A program made the translations under genes and the position numbers. The notes below the pieces were generated by a model. That model worked only from the letters and a program-made list of their open reading frames with translations, was not told the DNA's origin and did no database searches. From an uncultured Flavobacterium sp. (GTDB lineage: Bacteria > Bacteroidota > Bacteroidia > Flavobacteriales > Flavobacteriaceae): a stretch of DNA of 64,000 nt. Location: contig CALJVL010000006.1 of assembly GCA_937773775.1 (NCBI GenBank), positions 124,001 to 188,000 of the forward strand. Reading direction: 5' to 3'. This document shows, piece after piece, positions 27,032 through 35,561 of this stretch (its first letter is position 1; the number at the start of each line of letters is the position of its first letter).

Positions 27032-29239
27032 ATGAAAAAAATTATAATAATCCTAATCTTGGGGTTTTCGACTATGCTTCAGGCTCAAAACACGGTGTCG
27101 GGAACAGTAACAAATAAAAAGAACCAACCTATAAAAGGTGTTTCAATTTATGTTTCAGAACTACACAAAGGAACGACAACAGACGACAACGGAAAGTACA
27201 GTTTGACAAATCTTCCTAATGGAAGTCTAAAGTTAAATTTCGTGTTAGTAGGTTTTTCGAGCCAGAATAAAGCCATTCAAAAATTGCAGAAAGAAAATAC
27301 CCTAAATATAATTCTTGAAGAGGCCATCTTCGAAATGGATGAGGTCATTGTTTCCACGGCCTTCAATAAAATGCAATCACAAAATGTCATGAAAGTGGAA
27401 CATGAAAGCATTAAATCCTTGCAGCGAAAGGGTACAGCAACGTTGATTGAAGGATTGGCAACCATACCCGGTGTTTCTCAAGTTTCTACAGGTACATCTA
27501 TTGGGAAGCCGGTCATTCGAGGATTGAGCGGAAACAGGGTTCTGGTCTATTCACAAGGGGTGCGAATGGAAAACCAACAGTTTGGTGATGAACATGGTTT
27601 AGGACTAAACGATGCAGGAGTAGAAAGTGTAGAGGTCATCAAAGGGCCTGCTTCTTTGCTATACGGCTCAGATGCACTAGGCGGAGTATTGTATTTTAAT
27701 CCAGAAAAATTTGCCGATGCCAATACCTTTACAACAAATTTCAGTCAGAAGTTATTCTCTAATACTTTGGGTAGCAATTCCTCTTTGGGATTAAAAACGT
27801 CTACTGAAAACTGGAAATTTTTAGCACGAGGAACTTATAATACTCATTCTGATTATAGAATTTCCGGAGGAGATCGGGTAACCAATACCCGCTACAACGA
27901 AACGGATTTCAAAACGGCTATCGGTTACAGTGATTCTAAATTTTCCTCTGTACTGCGATACAATTACAATAATCTGGATTTGGGGATTCCTGAAGACGGT
28001 ATAGGAGAACAAACTTCGAGCAAAAACACTGGGTTTCCCAGACAAGGGGTTTTCAATAACTTATTAAGTTTGAACTCCGTTTTCTATTTCGAGGACTCTA
28101 AACTGGATGTGGATTTAGGATATATAGTTAACGATCGTTCTGAGTTTGAAGACAGTGACATCGCCGGCTTACACATGAAACTGAAAACGCTCAACTACGA
28201 TGCAAAATACTATTTACCCAGCATGGGAAGACTGGAGTCGATTGTAGGAATACAGGGAATGCATCAGACGAATACTAATTTTGGAGATGAATATTTAATT
28301 CCAGATGCAACTACTAATGATTTTGGTGTTTTTGGAACAGTAAATTACGAATGGAAAACCAATGTTTTACAAGCTGGTTTGCGTTTTGACAACAGACAAA
28401 TTAGGACTGAAGAAAACGGTACTCTTGGTGAAGAAGGATATTTTAAAGCAATTGATAAATCTTTTGATAGTTTTAATGCGTCGTTAGGGTACAAAACAAA
28501 TTTCGCTGATGATTTGACTTTCCGTTTTAATCTGGCTTCCGGATTTAGAGCACCAAACTTGGCCGAACTAACCTCTAATGGGGTGCATGAAGGTACGAAT
28601 CGCTACGAAGTGGGGAACAGTGAGTTGAAAACGGAGCAAAACTTGCAAACGGATCTGAACTTAGAATACAAAACGGATCACTTCGAGTTTTTTGCCAATG
28701 GATTTTACAACCACATCAACAATTACATTTATACAGCCCCCGCAGGAAATCAAATAGATAACAATGACGTTTTTGAATATGTTCAGAACAACGCCAAGTT
28801 GTATGGGGGGGAGATTGGATTGCATTTTCATCCACATCCAATAGATTGGCTGCATTATGAAACCAGTTTTGAAACCGTTACAGCCACGAAACAAAACGGG
28901 GATTACTTGCCGTTAATTCCTGCGAATAATTGGAATAACACCATTAGGGCCGAATTCAAGATCAAGAAGTGGCTGCAGGAAGGTTTTGCCAGCTTTAATG
29001 TAAACACCACTCTAAATCAAAATAATGTAAGCGGTTTTGAGACTAAAACCAATGGCTATACTCTAGTGAACCTAGGCTTAGGCGGAACAGTAAAAGTTGG
29101 GAAAACAGCTTTTGATGTCAACCTAAATGGGAATAACTTATTCGACAAGAGCTATATTGCACATCTTTCTAGACTTAAAACGGATGGTATTCCAAACATT
29201 GGAAGGAATGTGGTTCTGGGAGTGAATTTTAATTTGTAA
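27032..29239 (+). CDS. TonB-dependent outer-membrane receptor, cassette 1
   Basis: A 735-residue receptor. It has a signal peptide (1-19), a carboxypeptidase-regulatory-like beta-sandwich (about 22-100, SGTVTNKKNQPIKGVSIYV), a plug domain (about 115-225, with PVIRGLSGNRVLV and GPASLLYGSDALGG) and a 22-stranded barrel ending in F-N-L. The block NGVHEGTNRYEVGNSELK in the barrel resembles the ZnuD-type zinc/heme receptors, and the loop FHPHPIDWLHYE is histidine-rich. It imports a substrate using TonB/ExbBD energy. I infer a metal, perhaps zinc. It follows the His/Cys-rich gene. Confidence 0.92.
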   Translation: MKKIIIILILGFSTMLQAQNTVSGTVTNKKNQPIKGVSIYVSELHKGTTTDDNGKYSLTNLPNGSLKLNFVLVGFSSQNKAIQKLQKENTLNIILEEAIFEMDEVIVSTAFNKMQSQNVMKVEHESIKSLQRKGTATLIEGLATIPGVSQVSTGTSIGKPVIRGLSGNRVLVYSQGVRMENQQFGDEHGLGLNDAGVESVEVIKGPASLLYGSDALGGVLYFNPEKFADANTFTTNFSQKLFSNTLGSNSSLGLKTSTENWKFLARGTYNTHSDYRISGGDRVTNTRYNETDFKTAIGYSDSKFSSVLRYNYNNLDLGIPEDGIGEQTSSKNTGFPRQGVFNNLLSLNSVFYFEDSKLDVDLGYIVNDRSEFEDSDIAGLHMKLKTLNYDAKYYLPSMGRLESIVGIQGMHQTNTNFGDEYLIPDATTNDFGVFGTVNYEWKTNVLQAGLRFDNRQIRTEENGTLGEEGYFKAIDKSFDSFNASLGYKTNFADDLTFRFNLASGFRAPNLAELTSNGVHEGTNRYEVGNSELKTEQNLQTDLNLEYKTDHFEFFANGFYNHINNYIYTAPAGNQIDNNDVFEYVQNNAKLYGGEIGLHFHPHPIDWLHYETSFETVTATKQNGDYLPLIPANNWNNTIRAEFKIKKWLQEGFASFNVNTTLNQNNVSGFETKTNGYTLVNLGLGGTVKVGKTAFDVNLNGNNLFDKSYIAHLSRLKTDGIPNIGRNVVLGVNFNL

Positions 29240-29246
29240 GGGATTA

Positions 29247-29265
29247 CTGTTGTTAATAACAACAG
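29247..29265. promoter_or_regulatory. Short perfect palindrome after the first receptor
   Basis: CTGTTGTTA-A-TAACAACAG, a 9-1-9 palindrome 8 bases after the stop codon. It could be a binding site or an inefficient hairpin; it has no T-run. Confidence 0.3.
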
Positions 29266-29317
29266 AATGTAATACACTAACAGAATGAAGTAATAGACTA
29301 GTCTATGTTTTGTATTT

Positions 29318-29359
29318 ATAAGGCACAAACTCAATTTTTATCTTGATTTTGTGCCTTAT
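29318..29359 (+). terminator. Probable terminator hairpin after the first receptor
   Basis: ATAAGGCACAAACTCAA (29318-29334) pairs with TTGATTTTGTGCCTTAT (29343-29359) apart from one mismatch. The following T-run is poor, so termination is only likely. Confidence 0.5.
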
Positions 29360-29385
29360 CTTATTTAAATCTAACTATTGTGTCG

Positions 29386-29393
29386 TATCTTTG
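29386..29393 (+). promoter_or_regulatory. -7 box of the photolyase operon
   Basis: TATCTTTG (TAnnTTTG). It would give a leader of about 120 bases before the GTG at 29518. Confidence 0.5.
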
Positions 29394-29517
29394 TTTAACA
29401 ACATGCAATTAAGATTAAACAAAATACTAATTGCAATTTTGTATCATTTTTGACCACAAAAAATCCGAATGATACTGTAAAACTAGATTAAGAAACCACC
29501 AATGAAAATTAATTATC

Positions 29518-31008
29518 GTGATTAAAGCGGCTGTAAATATTGTTTGGTTCAAGCGAGATTTGCGTTTTATAGATAACGAAGCTTTATATAGCGCCCACAT
29601 TTCAGGTTTGCCAATAGTATTGATTTATTGTTTTGAACCTACAGTTATGAATTCGCCAGATTCGGATGTTCGCCATTGGCGATTTATATACGAATCCATT
29701 CAAGATTTGCAAGTGAAGTTGAATATAACAAACGCTACCCTCTATTTTTTTCATAATGAAGTGCAAACCGTTTTTTCAGAGTTATTAAAAAAGTACGAGA
29801 TAAAAACTGTTTTTTCACATCAGGAAATTGGTAACAAAGCAACTTTTGATAGAGATTTAGCGATGTGTAATTTTTTTAAAGAAAACAATATTAGTTGGAA
29901 AGAATCACAAATGCACGGGGTGATTCGGAAATTGAAGTCAAGGCAAAATTGGGATAAACGGTGGGAGGATGTCATGCGTGCCGAGCCAAAAATACTCAAT
30001 GAATCCCATTTGAATTTAATAAAACTGGATGAAGATGTGCTTGGAGTTTTAAAAGGAAAGGAACTTCCAGAAACAATTACATCCAGGAATAAAAATTTTC
30101 AGCAAGGCGGAGAGCACTTGGCGTGGAGATACTTGGATAGCTTTGTAAAAGAGCGGTATGTCAATTACAGTAAACATATTTCTAAGCCTGCTTTGAGCAG
30201 AAAAGGTTGCAGTCGCCTGTCTCCTTATCTGACATATGGGAATATTAGCATGCGAATGATCTATCAATATACCAATCAGCATTATGAAAACTCTAAGAAT
30301 AAACGAGCCATTCTTAATTTTGTTTCCAGACTGCATTGGCACTGTCACTTTATACAGAAATTTGAAGACGAATGCCGAATGGAATTTGAAAATGTGAACT
30401 CCGCATATGATGTGTTAATCAAGCCTAAAAACGAAGCCTATATTAAAGCGTGGCAGGAAGGAAGAACGGGAGTGCCCATTGTAGATGCGTGTATGCGATG
30501 TTTGATTACTACGGGATACATTAATTTTAGGATGCGAGCGATGATTGTTTCGTTTTTCACCTTTAATTTATGGCAGGATTGGCGTGAATTGCATTTTCTA
30601 GCAAGACAATTTTTAGATTATGAGCCTGGAATCCATTATCCTCAAATCCAAATGCAATCTGGTACAACAGGTATCAACACGATTCGGATTTATAGTCCGA
30701 TAAAAAATTCCGAAGATCACGATACAGAGGGCGTTTTTATCAAACAATGGTTGCCTGAACTGGGTGAAATCCCTATAAGTTTAATTCATGAGCCGTGGAA
30801 GCTAAATTTAATTGAACAGCAATTTTATAACTGCGAAATAGGAAAGGACTATCCAGAACCAATTGTAAATATCGAAGAAACTAGAAAATATGCCAGTGAC
30901 ATTGTCTGGAGTTTCCGAAAAAAAGATGAGGTGAAAGAAGAAGGAAAACGTATTTTGAAAAAACATGTTTCTAATCCGAATCGAAAAACAAAAAAGACAA
31001 AAACATAA
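29518..31008 (+). CDS. Photolyase/cryptochrome-like flavoprotein, atypical FAD site
   Basis: A 496-residue member of the photolyase/cryptochrome family. The N-terminal Rossmann domain begins [17 protein letters not shown]. The C-terminal FAD domain includes [13 protein letters not shown] and RMRAM. The stretch that in class I enzymes reads N-N-x-x-W-Q-W-x-x-x-T-G is here [12 protein letters not shown], so the flavin-proximal tryptophan and asparagine are not where expected. It may therefore be a cryptochrome-like or divergent repair enzyme rather than a standard CPD photolyase. The start is GTG; no in-frame ATG is near. It shares TAATG with the DUF2071 gene. Confidence 0.85.
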   Translation: MIKAAVNIVWFKRDLRFIDNEALYSAHISGLPIVLIYCFEPTVMNSPDSDVRHWRFIYESIQDLQVKLNITNATLYFFHNEVQTVFSELLKKYEIKTVFSHQEIGNKATFDRDLAMCNFFKENNISWKESQMHGVIRKLKSRQNWDKRWEDVMRAEPKILNESHLNLIKLDEDVLGVLKGKELPETITSRNKNFQQGGEHLAWRYLDSFVKERYVNYSKHISKPALSRKGCSRLSPYLTYGNISMRMIYQYTNQHYENSKNKRAILNFVSRLHWHCHFIQKFEDECRMEFENVNSAYDVLIKPKNEAYIKAWQEGRTGVPIVDACMRCLITTGYINFRMRAMIVSFFTFNLWQDWRELHFLARQFLDYEPGIHYPQIQMQSGTTGINTIRIYSPIKNSEDHDTEGVFIKQWLPELGEIPISLIHEPWKLNLIEQQFYNCEIGKDYPEPIVNIEETRKYASDIVWSFRKKDEVKEEGKRILKKHVSNPNRKTKKTKT

Positions 31009-31742
31009 TGACTATTTTTTTAAAAGCACAGTGGGAAAATATTATCATGGCCAATTACGAAATTGACCCTGAAATATTACTGCCTTATTTACCTAAGGGT
31101 GTAGAACTGGATTTGTATAAGGGGAAAGCATACGCAAGTCTAGTTGGTTTTATGTTTAAAAAAACTAAATTATTCAATGTTTTGATTCCTTGGTTTGGCA
31201 CTTTTGAAGAAATAAATTTACGTTTTTATGTGGTACGGAAAGAGGGAAACGAGCTCAAGCGAGGAGTAGTTTTTATTAATGAAACCATACCATACCCAAT
31301 TGTAGCATGGATGGCTAATAAACTATATAAGGAGCATTATACGGTTGTGCCAACAAAACACGAAATAAGAAACGAGAAGAACAATCAAAAAGTGAAATTT
31401 GAATGGTTGTTGAACAAGAAATGGAACAGTATCTATGTAGAGGCAGGAACTGAATCTAAGGAGATGAAAAACCAAACTTTAGAAAAATTTATTTACGAGC
31501 ATTATTATGGCTACACTAAAATTGATGAATATAGCAGTGAAGAATACAAATTACAACATCCAAGTTGGATGGTTAATGAAGTAATAGATTATAAAATTGA
31601 TTGTGATTTTGGAGCTATGTATGGTGAATCATTTTCAGTTTTGAATCATTCAAAACCAGAGGCAGTTTTTATCGCTGAAGGTTCATCAGTAGGAATAGAA
31701 TGGAAAAGGAACCGACTAAATTTTGATAATGAAAGGAGTTAA
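31008..31742 (+). CDS. DUF2071 (YqjF-like) protein
   Basis: A 244-residue protein matching the DUF2071 pattern: W-E-x-I-I-M-A-N-Y at the start, [21 protein letters not shown], and V-V-F-I-N-E near residue 85. It is soluble with no signal peptide. The molecular function of the family is unknown; the fold is thought to resemble acetoacetate decarboxylase-like barrels. It is coupled on both sides: TAATG with the photolyase gene, and a 14-base overlap with the DUF2256 gene. It is therefore likely to be made with the light-repair proteins. Confidence 0.85.
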   Translation: MTIFLKAQWENIIMANYEIDPEILLPYLPKGVELDLYKGKAYASLVGFMFKKTKLFNVLIPWFGTFEEINLRFYVVRKEGNELKRGVVFINETIPYPIVAWMANKLYKEHYTVVPTKHEIRNEKNNQKVKFEWLLNKKWNSIYVEAGTESKEMKNQTLEKFIYEHYYGYTKIDEYSSEEYKLQHPSWMVNEVIDYKIDCDFGAMYGESFSVLNHSKPEAVFIAEGSSVGIEWKRNRLNFDNERS

Positions 31743-31872
31743 AAAACAGAACTTACCGACCAAAACATGTATCGTTTGTCAAAAACCGTTTGCATGGCGT
31801 AAGAAATGGGAGAAAGTTTGGGACGAAGTAAAATATTGTAGCGATAAATGTAGAATGAATAAGTCAAAATGA
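31729..31872 (+). CDS. DUF2256 small zinc-ribbon-like protein, 47 residues
   Basis: A 47-residue protein with four cysteines as two C-x2/3-C pairs: C14-I-V-C17 and C37-S-D-K-C41. The core K-T-C-x-x-C-x-K-P-F-x-W-R-K-K-W is diagnostic of DUF2256. The tryptophan-rich middle (W23, W27, W31) is conserved. The cysteines probably bind zinc. It is embedded in the operon, with a 14-base overlap with DUF2071 and an ATGA overlap with the iron-sulfur photolyase. DUF2256 genes commonly lie beside photolyase genes, which suggests a shared process, but its role is unknown. Confidence 0.88.
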   Translation: MKGVKKQNLPTKTCIVCQKPFAWRKKWEKVWDEVKYCSDKCRMNKSK

Positions 31873-33404
31873 AAAAAATAGTACGATTAATTCTTGGTGA
31901 TCAGTTGAACAGTAATCATTCGTGGTATGAGACCGTCGATGATTCAGTTACTTATGTAATGATGGAGATTCGCACTGAAACTGATTATGTAGCACATCAT
32001 GTTCAAAAAGTTCTTGGTTATTTCTCTGCAATGCACGCTTTTGCAATAGATTTAAAAGCGAAAAAACACAACGTAATTTACATTCAGTTAAACGATGAAA
32101 ACAACTTGCAATCCTTCGATAAAAACATTGATTTTTTAATTGCTGAACATAATTTTAGCCATTTCGAATATCAATTTCCTGATGAATATCGAGTTGACGA
32201 ACATTTAAAAAATTTCTGCAAAACACTTTCAATTTCAAATTCAGTGGTGGATTCGGAACATTTTTTTACCACAAGGGAGGAATTAGGAATCTTTTTTGAA
32301 GGCAAAAAGACGTTTTTATTAGAAAGTTTTTATCGTTCGATGCGAAAAAAGCACAATGTTTTGATGGAAGGGGGAAAGCCAATAAATGGTCAGTGGAATT
32401 TTGATAGCGAAAACCGAAAAAAATTACCAAAAAATCATAAACCAACTCCAGCATTTGTTTTTAATAATGATGTTTCTGGAGTACTGAATGAAGTTAAGAA
32501 GGCCAATATTAAAACTATTGGGAGTGTTGACGCTGAAAATTTTGTTTGGCCCATAAACAGAGAGCAATCCTTAGTTTTGTTAGATTTTTTTGTGGCACAA
32601 TGTTTACATTTATTCGGAAGTTATCAAGACGCTATGACGCCTAACGAATGGTCGTTATATCATTCTAGAATTTCGTTTTCGATGAATATAAAAATGATTT
32701 CTCCACAAGAAGTTATTGATAAAGCTGTTAAAGAATGGCAAAAAAGGCCAGACGAAATACAATTTAACCAACTGGAAGGTTTCGTCCGTCAGATTATTGG
32801 ATGGCGGGAGTATATGCGAGGTATTTACTGGCTAAAAATGCCTGAATATGCTTCTTTGAATTATTTTAACAACCAAGAAAAATTACCTGAATGGTTTTGG
32901 ACAGGAGAAACAAAAATGAATTGCGTAAAAGACGCCATTAATCAGAGTTTAGATTATGGGTACGCACATCACATTCAAAGGCTAATGATTACGGGGAATT
33001 TTGCGCTTTTGGCAGGAGTTAATCCTGATGAAATTGATGCTTGGTATCTTGGGATATATATTGATGCTATTGAATGGGTTCAAATTACAAATACCCGTGG
33101 CATGAGTCAGTTTGCCGATGGTGGAGTTGTAGGGACAAAACCTTATGTAAGTTCGGCTAGTTATATCGATAAAATGAGTCATTACTGTGGTTCATGTTTT
33201 TACAAAAAAGCAATTAAGACGGGTGAAAAAGCCTGTCCGTTCAATAGTTTGTACTGGAATTTCTATGACAAAAATGAAGACAAATTAGGCAAAAACCCTC
33301 GAATTGGGATGATGTATAATGTGTGGCGAAAAATGCAACCCGAAGCCAAAGTTGCTATGCTGGAACAAGCAGATTACTATTTAAAAAATATAAATAAATT
33401 ATAA
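31869..33404 (+). CDS. Iron-sulfur (6-4)-type photolyase/cryptochrome (FeS-BCP family)
   Basis: A 511-residue protein. It begins [15 protein letters not shown], the signature of the photolyase-related FeS-BCP group represented by Agrobacterium PhrB. Four cysteines fit the [4Fe-4S] site: one in KMNCVKD, then C-G-S-C, then 12 residues and C in KACPF, the same spacing as in PhrB. Known members repair (6-4) photoproducts with FAD and a ribolumazine antenna. It overlaps DUF2256 by ATGA and CRY-DASH by TAATG. Confidence 0.92.
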   Translation: MKKIVRLILGDQLNSNHSWYETVDDSVTYVMMEIRTETDYVAHHVQKVLGYFSAMHAFAIDLKAKKHNVIYIQLNDENNLQSFDKNIDFLIAEHNFSHFEYQFPDEYRVDEHLKNFCKTLSISNSVVDSEHFFTTREELGIFFEGKKTFLLESFYRSMRKKHNVLMEGGKPINGQWNFDSENRKKLPKNHKPTPAFVFNNDVSGVLNEVKKANIKTIGSVDAENFVWPINREQSLVLLDFFVAQCLHLFGSYQDAMTPNEWSLYHSRISFSMNIKMISPQEVIDKAVKEWQKRPDEIQFNQLEGFVRQIIGWREYMRGIYWLKMPEYASLNYFNNQEKLPEWFWTGETKMNCVKDAINQSLDYGYAHHIQRLMITGNFALLAGVNPDEIDAWYLGIYIDAIEWVQITNTRGMSQFADGGVVGTKPYVSSASYIDKMSHYCGSCFYKKAIKTGEKACPFNSLYWNFYDKNEDKLGKNPRIGMMYNVWRKMQPEAKVAMLEQADYYLKNINKL

Positions 33405-34693
33405 TGAAAACGGCTATAGTTTGGTTTAAAACGGATTTACGAGTATACGATAACGAAGCACTAATCAAAGCAATTGAACAGGGTGAACAAATTTTACCTA
33501 TTTACTGTTTTGATGATTCTCATTTTGAAACAACCCAAGATGGTTTTAAAAAAACGGGTAGCTATCGAACACAGTTTTTATTAGAATCATTAATAGATTT
33601 AGATTCCAACTTACGTAAAATGGGTTCGGGTCTACTTATTTTGATAGGAAAGCCAGAAGTAGAAATTCCAAAAATTGTGAAAGAATATAAAGTCCATAAA
33701 GTCTTTTCCGAACGTGAAGTATCATTTGAAGAGAAACGAACAGAAAAACTGGTTCAAAGCGAACTTTTTAAATTGCGTTGCGAACTAGAAAGTTTCAGCA
33801 CTAGTACATTATATCACGCAGTAGATTTACCGTTTTCGATAAAGGATATTCCTGATGTTTTTACCAAGTTCAGAAAAAGGATAGAACAAGATGCGACAGT
33901 GAGGGCTACTTTTGAAAAACCAGAGGCGATAGAATCTCCAGTAATTCCTGAATTAGTTTTGCCAACTCTAGAAGAGTTGGGTCTAGAATTCTCTAAAATC
34001 GATTCGCGGGCTGCAATTCAGTTTAAAGGAGGAGAGACGGAAGCAATGAATCGATTAAATCATTATTTTTTTGAAACAAAAAAGCTTTCTACTTATAAGG
34101 AAACCAGAAACGGAATGGTTGGCGCCGATTATTCGTCAAAATTTTCTGCTTGGTTGGCTTTGGGCTGCATTTCGCCGAGGACAGTTTATCAGGAAATTAA
34201 AAGATACGAAAATGAAAATGGAGCCAACGAGTCTACATATTGGTTGGTTTTTGAATTGTTGTGGCGTGATTTTTTTCGATTTATGTTCAAAAAACACCAA
34301 ACTAAATTTTTCTTATACTCAGGTATAAAAACTGATAGCGTAAATTCAAGGTCATTGAACGAGAAGTTAGTGTCACAATGGATTAATGGCGCTACTGATT
34401 CCGAGTTTATTAATGCCAATATGCTGGAGTTGAAAAACACCGGTTTTATGAGTAATAGGGGTCGGCAAAACGTCGCAAGTTATTTTTGTAACGAGCTTAA
34501 TAGGGACTGGCGTATTGGTGCTTCCTATTTTGAATCACAATTGATAGATTATGATGTGTGCAGCAATTGGGGAAACTGGGCTTATTTAGCAGGAGTAGGT
34601 AATGACCCACGAAAACACCGTTTTTTTAATATCGAAAAACAAGCTGCTGATTATGATAAGAATAGGACTTTCAGGGATTTGTGGCTGCTGTAG
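33404..34693 (+). CDS. CRY-DASH cryptochrome
   Basis: A 429-residue DASH-type cryptochrome. The N-terminal antenna domain starts AIVWFKTDLRVYDNEAL. The FAD domain includes LSTYKETRNGMVGADYSSKFSAWLALGCISPR and the DASH signature NRGRQNVASYF and DVCSNWGNWAYLAGVGNDPRK. DASH proteins repair CPDs in single-stranded DNA and may also signal. It is the last gene of the operon, starting in a TAATG overlap. The C-terminus is short, ending FRDLWLL, without a further tail. Confidence 0.94.
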   Translation: MKTAIVWFKTDLRVYDNEALIKAIEQGEQILPIYCFDDSHFETTQDGFKKTGSYRTQFLLESLIDLDSNLRKMGSGLLILIGKPEVEIPKIVKEYKVHKVFSEREVSFEEKRTEKLVQSELFKLRCELESFSTSTLYHAVDLPFSIKDIPDVFTKFRKRIEQDATVRATFEKPEAIESPVIPELVLPTLEELGLEFSKIDSRAAIQFKGGETEAMNRLNHYFFETKKLSTYKETRNGMVGADYSSKFSAWLALGCISPRTVYQEIKRYENENGANESTYWLVFELLWRDFFRFMFKKHQTKFFLYSGIKTDSVNSRSLNEKLVSQWINGATDSEFINANMLELKNTGFMSNRGRQNVASYFCNELNRDWRIGASYFESQLIDYDVCSNWGNWAYLAGVGNDPRKHRFFNIEKQAADYDKNRTFRDLWLL

Positions 34694-35104
34694 TTTTCTT
34701 ACCGTACAAGTGATTTAAGCTTTGTAGAAATTTTAAACCATTAATATATTTAGAGTAGCTAATTATAGGTATTTTTTTTATCATATAAGTCATGTAAGCT
34801 TTGCCGACGTTGTAATTGCTTTTAATTTTTTGTGTCTGTGGAGAAGGGTAAGCCTTCCGGAACTAGTTTTCACACAAAAAGACTTATATGAGTTATATGT
34901 TTAAAAAGCTCTTTGCGTTTTTCTAAATTAGTCATCGCACAAAAAATTAGATGATTTATATGTTTAAATAGTTCGCTAAATGTTTGGTTGTGGCTAAATT
35001 GGTCTACTCTTCATGATTTCTACAAGTAATACGTAGTTGCGTCAAGGTATAAATATAAGGAAATACCTTTTGTACGATTTTTATAGCTTTTTTTGCTAAA
35101 TCAA
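34694..35104. repeat. AT-rich intergenic region with four degenerate repeats in opposed pairs
   Basis: A gene-free stretch. Two direct copies share TAyAAGTsATkTAAGCTTTG (starting near 34715 and 34784, about 69 bases apart). Two further copies share CACAAAAArxyTTAkATGA-TTATATGTTTAAA (starting near 34872 and 34938, about 66 apart). Read on the other strand these contain CATATAACTCATATAAG, which resembles the first pair, so the pairs face each other. No coding potential was seen. Confidence 0.5.
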
Positions 35105-35105
35105 A

Positions 35106-35120
35106 TGAAATTGTATTTCA
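35106..35120. promoter_or_regulatory. Operator-like inverted repeat before cassette 2
   Basis: TGAAAT-TGT-ATTTCA, a perfect 6-3-6 inverted repeat ending 7 bases before the -7 box, where the -33 element would be. Its position suits a repressor site. The regulator is unknown. Confidence 0.4.
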
Positions 35121-35127
35121 GTATACC

Positions 35128-35135
35128 TATATTTG
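35128..35135 (+). promoter_or_regulatory. -7 box set 6 bases before a start codon (cassette 2)
   Basis: TATATTTG (TAnnTTTG) ends at 35135; the ATG is at 35142. As in cassette 1, this predicts a leaderless mRNA. Confidence 0.55.
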
Positions 35136-35141
35136 CTCAAC

Positions 35142-35486
35142 ATGAAAAAGAAATTTTCTATACTTAACCTTGTATTAACGATTGCAGTGTTGTTTTCAAT
35201 GCTTACTCAATCCGTGCATAGTTATGAACATGTATTAAAGGAGTTTTCTGAAAAAAAATGCTATCATAAACTAACTTCTGGCACAGAAATTACGCATCAA
35301 CATAATAAATTTCATACGTGTTATTTATGTAACTTCTCTATAAGTAGTTTCTTGTCTACGGATGTAAATTATTCTGAGCCATCTATATTAGTATTGAGTT
35401 CAAGTAACTCATTAGCGATTTCAAGAGAAACCCCCCAATTCTTTAAAGGAAGCCTTTTTGCGCTTCGAGGCCCTCCATTTGTTTAA
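35142..35486 (+). CDS. Small exported His/Cys-rich protein, cassette 2
   Basis: A 114-residue relative of the gene at 26577. It has a hydrophobic N-terminal segment (about 8-24), H26, H30, C40, H42, H52, H54, H58, C60 and C63, and a C-terminal R-G-P-P. H26-x3-H30-x9-C40 and C-x-x-C are conserved with cassette 1, while the number of histidines is lower. It is probably exported, and metal binding is inferred. The open frame reaches back to a TTG at 35133 inside the promoter box, so ATG 35142 is chosen. The receptor gene follows after 75 bases. Confidence 0.75.
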   Translation: MKKKFSILNLVLTIAVLFSMLTQSVHSYEHVLKEFSEKKCYHKLTSGTEITHQHNKFHTCYLCNFSISSFLSTDVNYSEPSILVLSSSNSLAISRETPQFFKGSLFALRGPPFV

Positions 35487-35561
35487 AGTAATATCCACAT
35501 CAATACATCATTTTCAAATATTGGAAGTGATTTACATGTTTATATATTTTGAAATAGGGAA

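Noticed and set aside
34711..34975. CRISPR array
   Set aside because: The units are degenerate, only two per orientation, and there are no cas genes or identical repeats.
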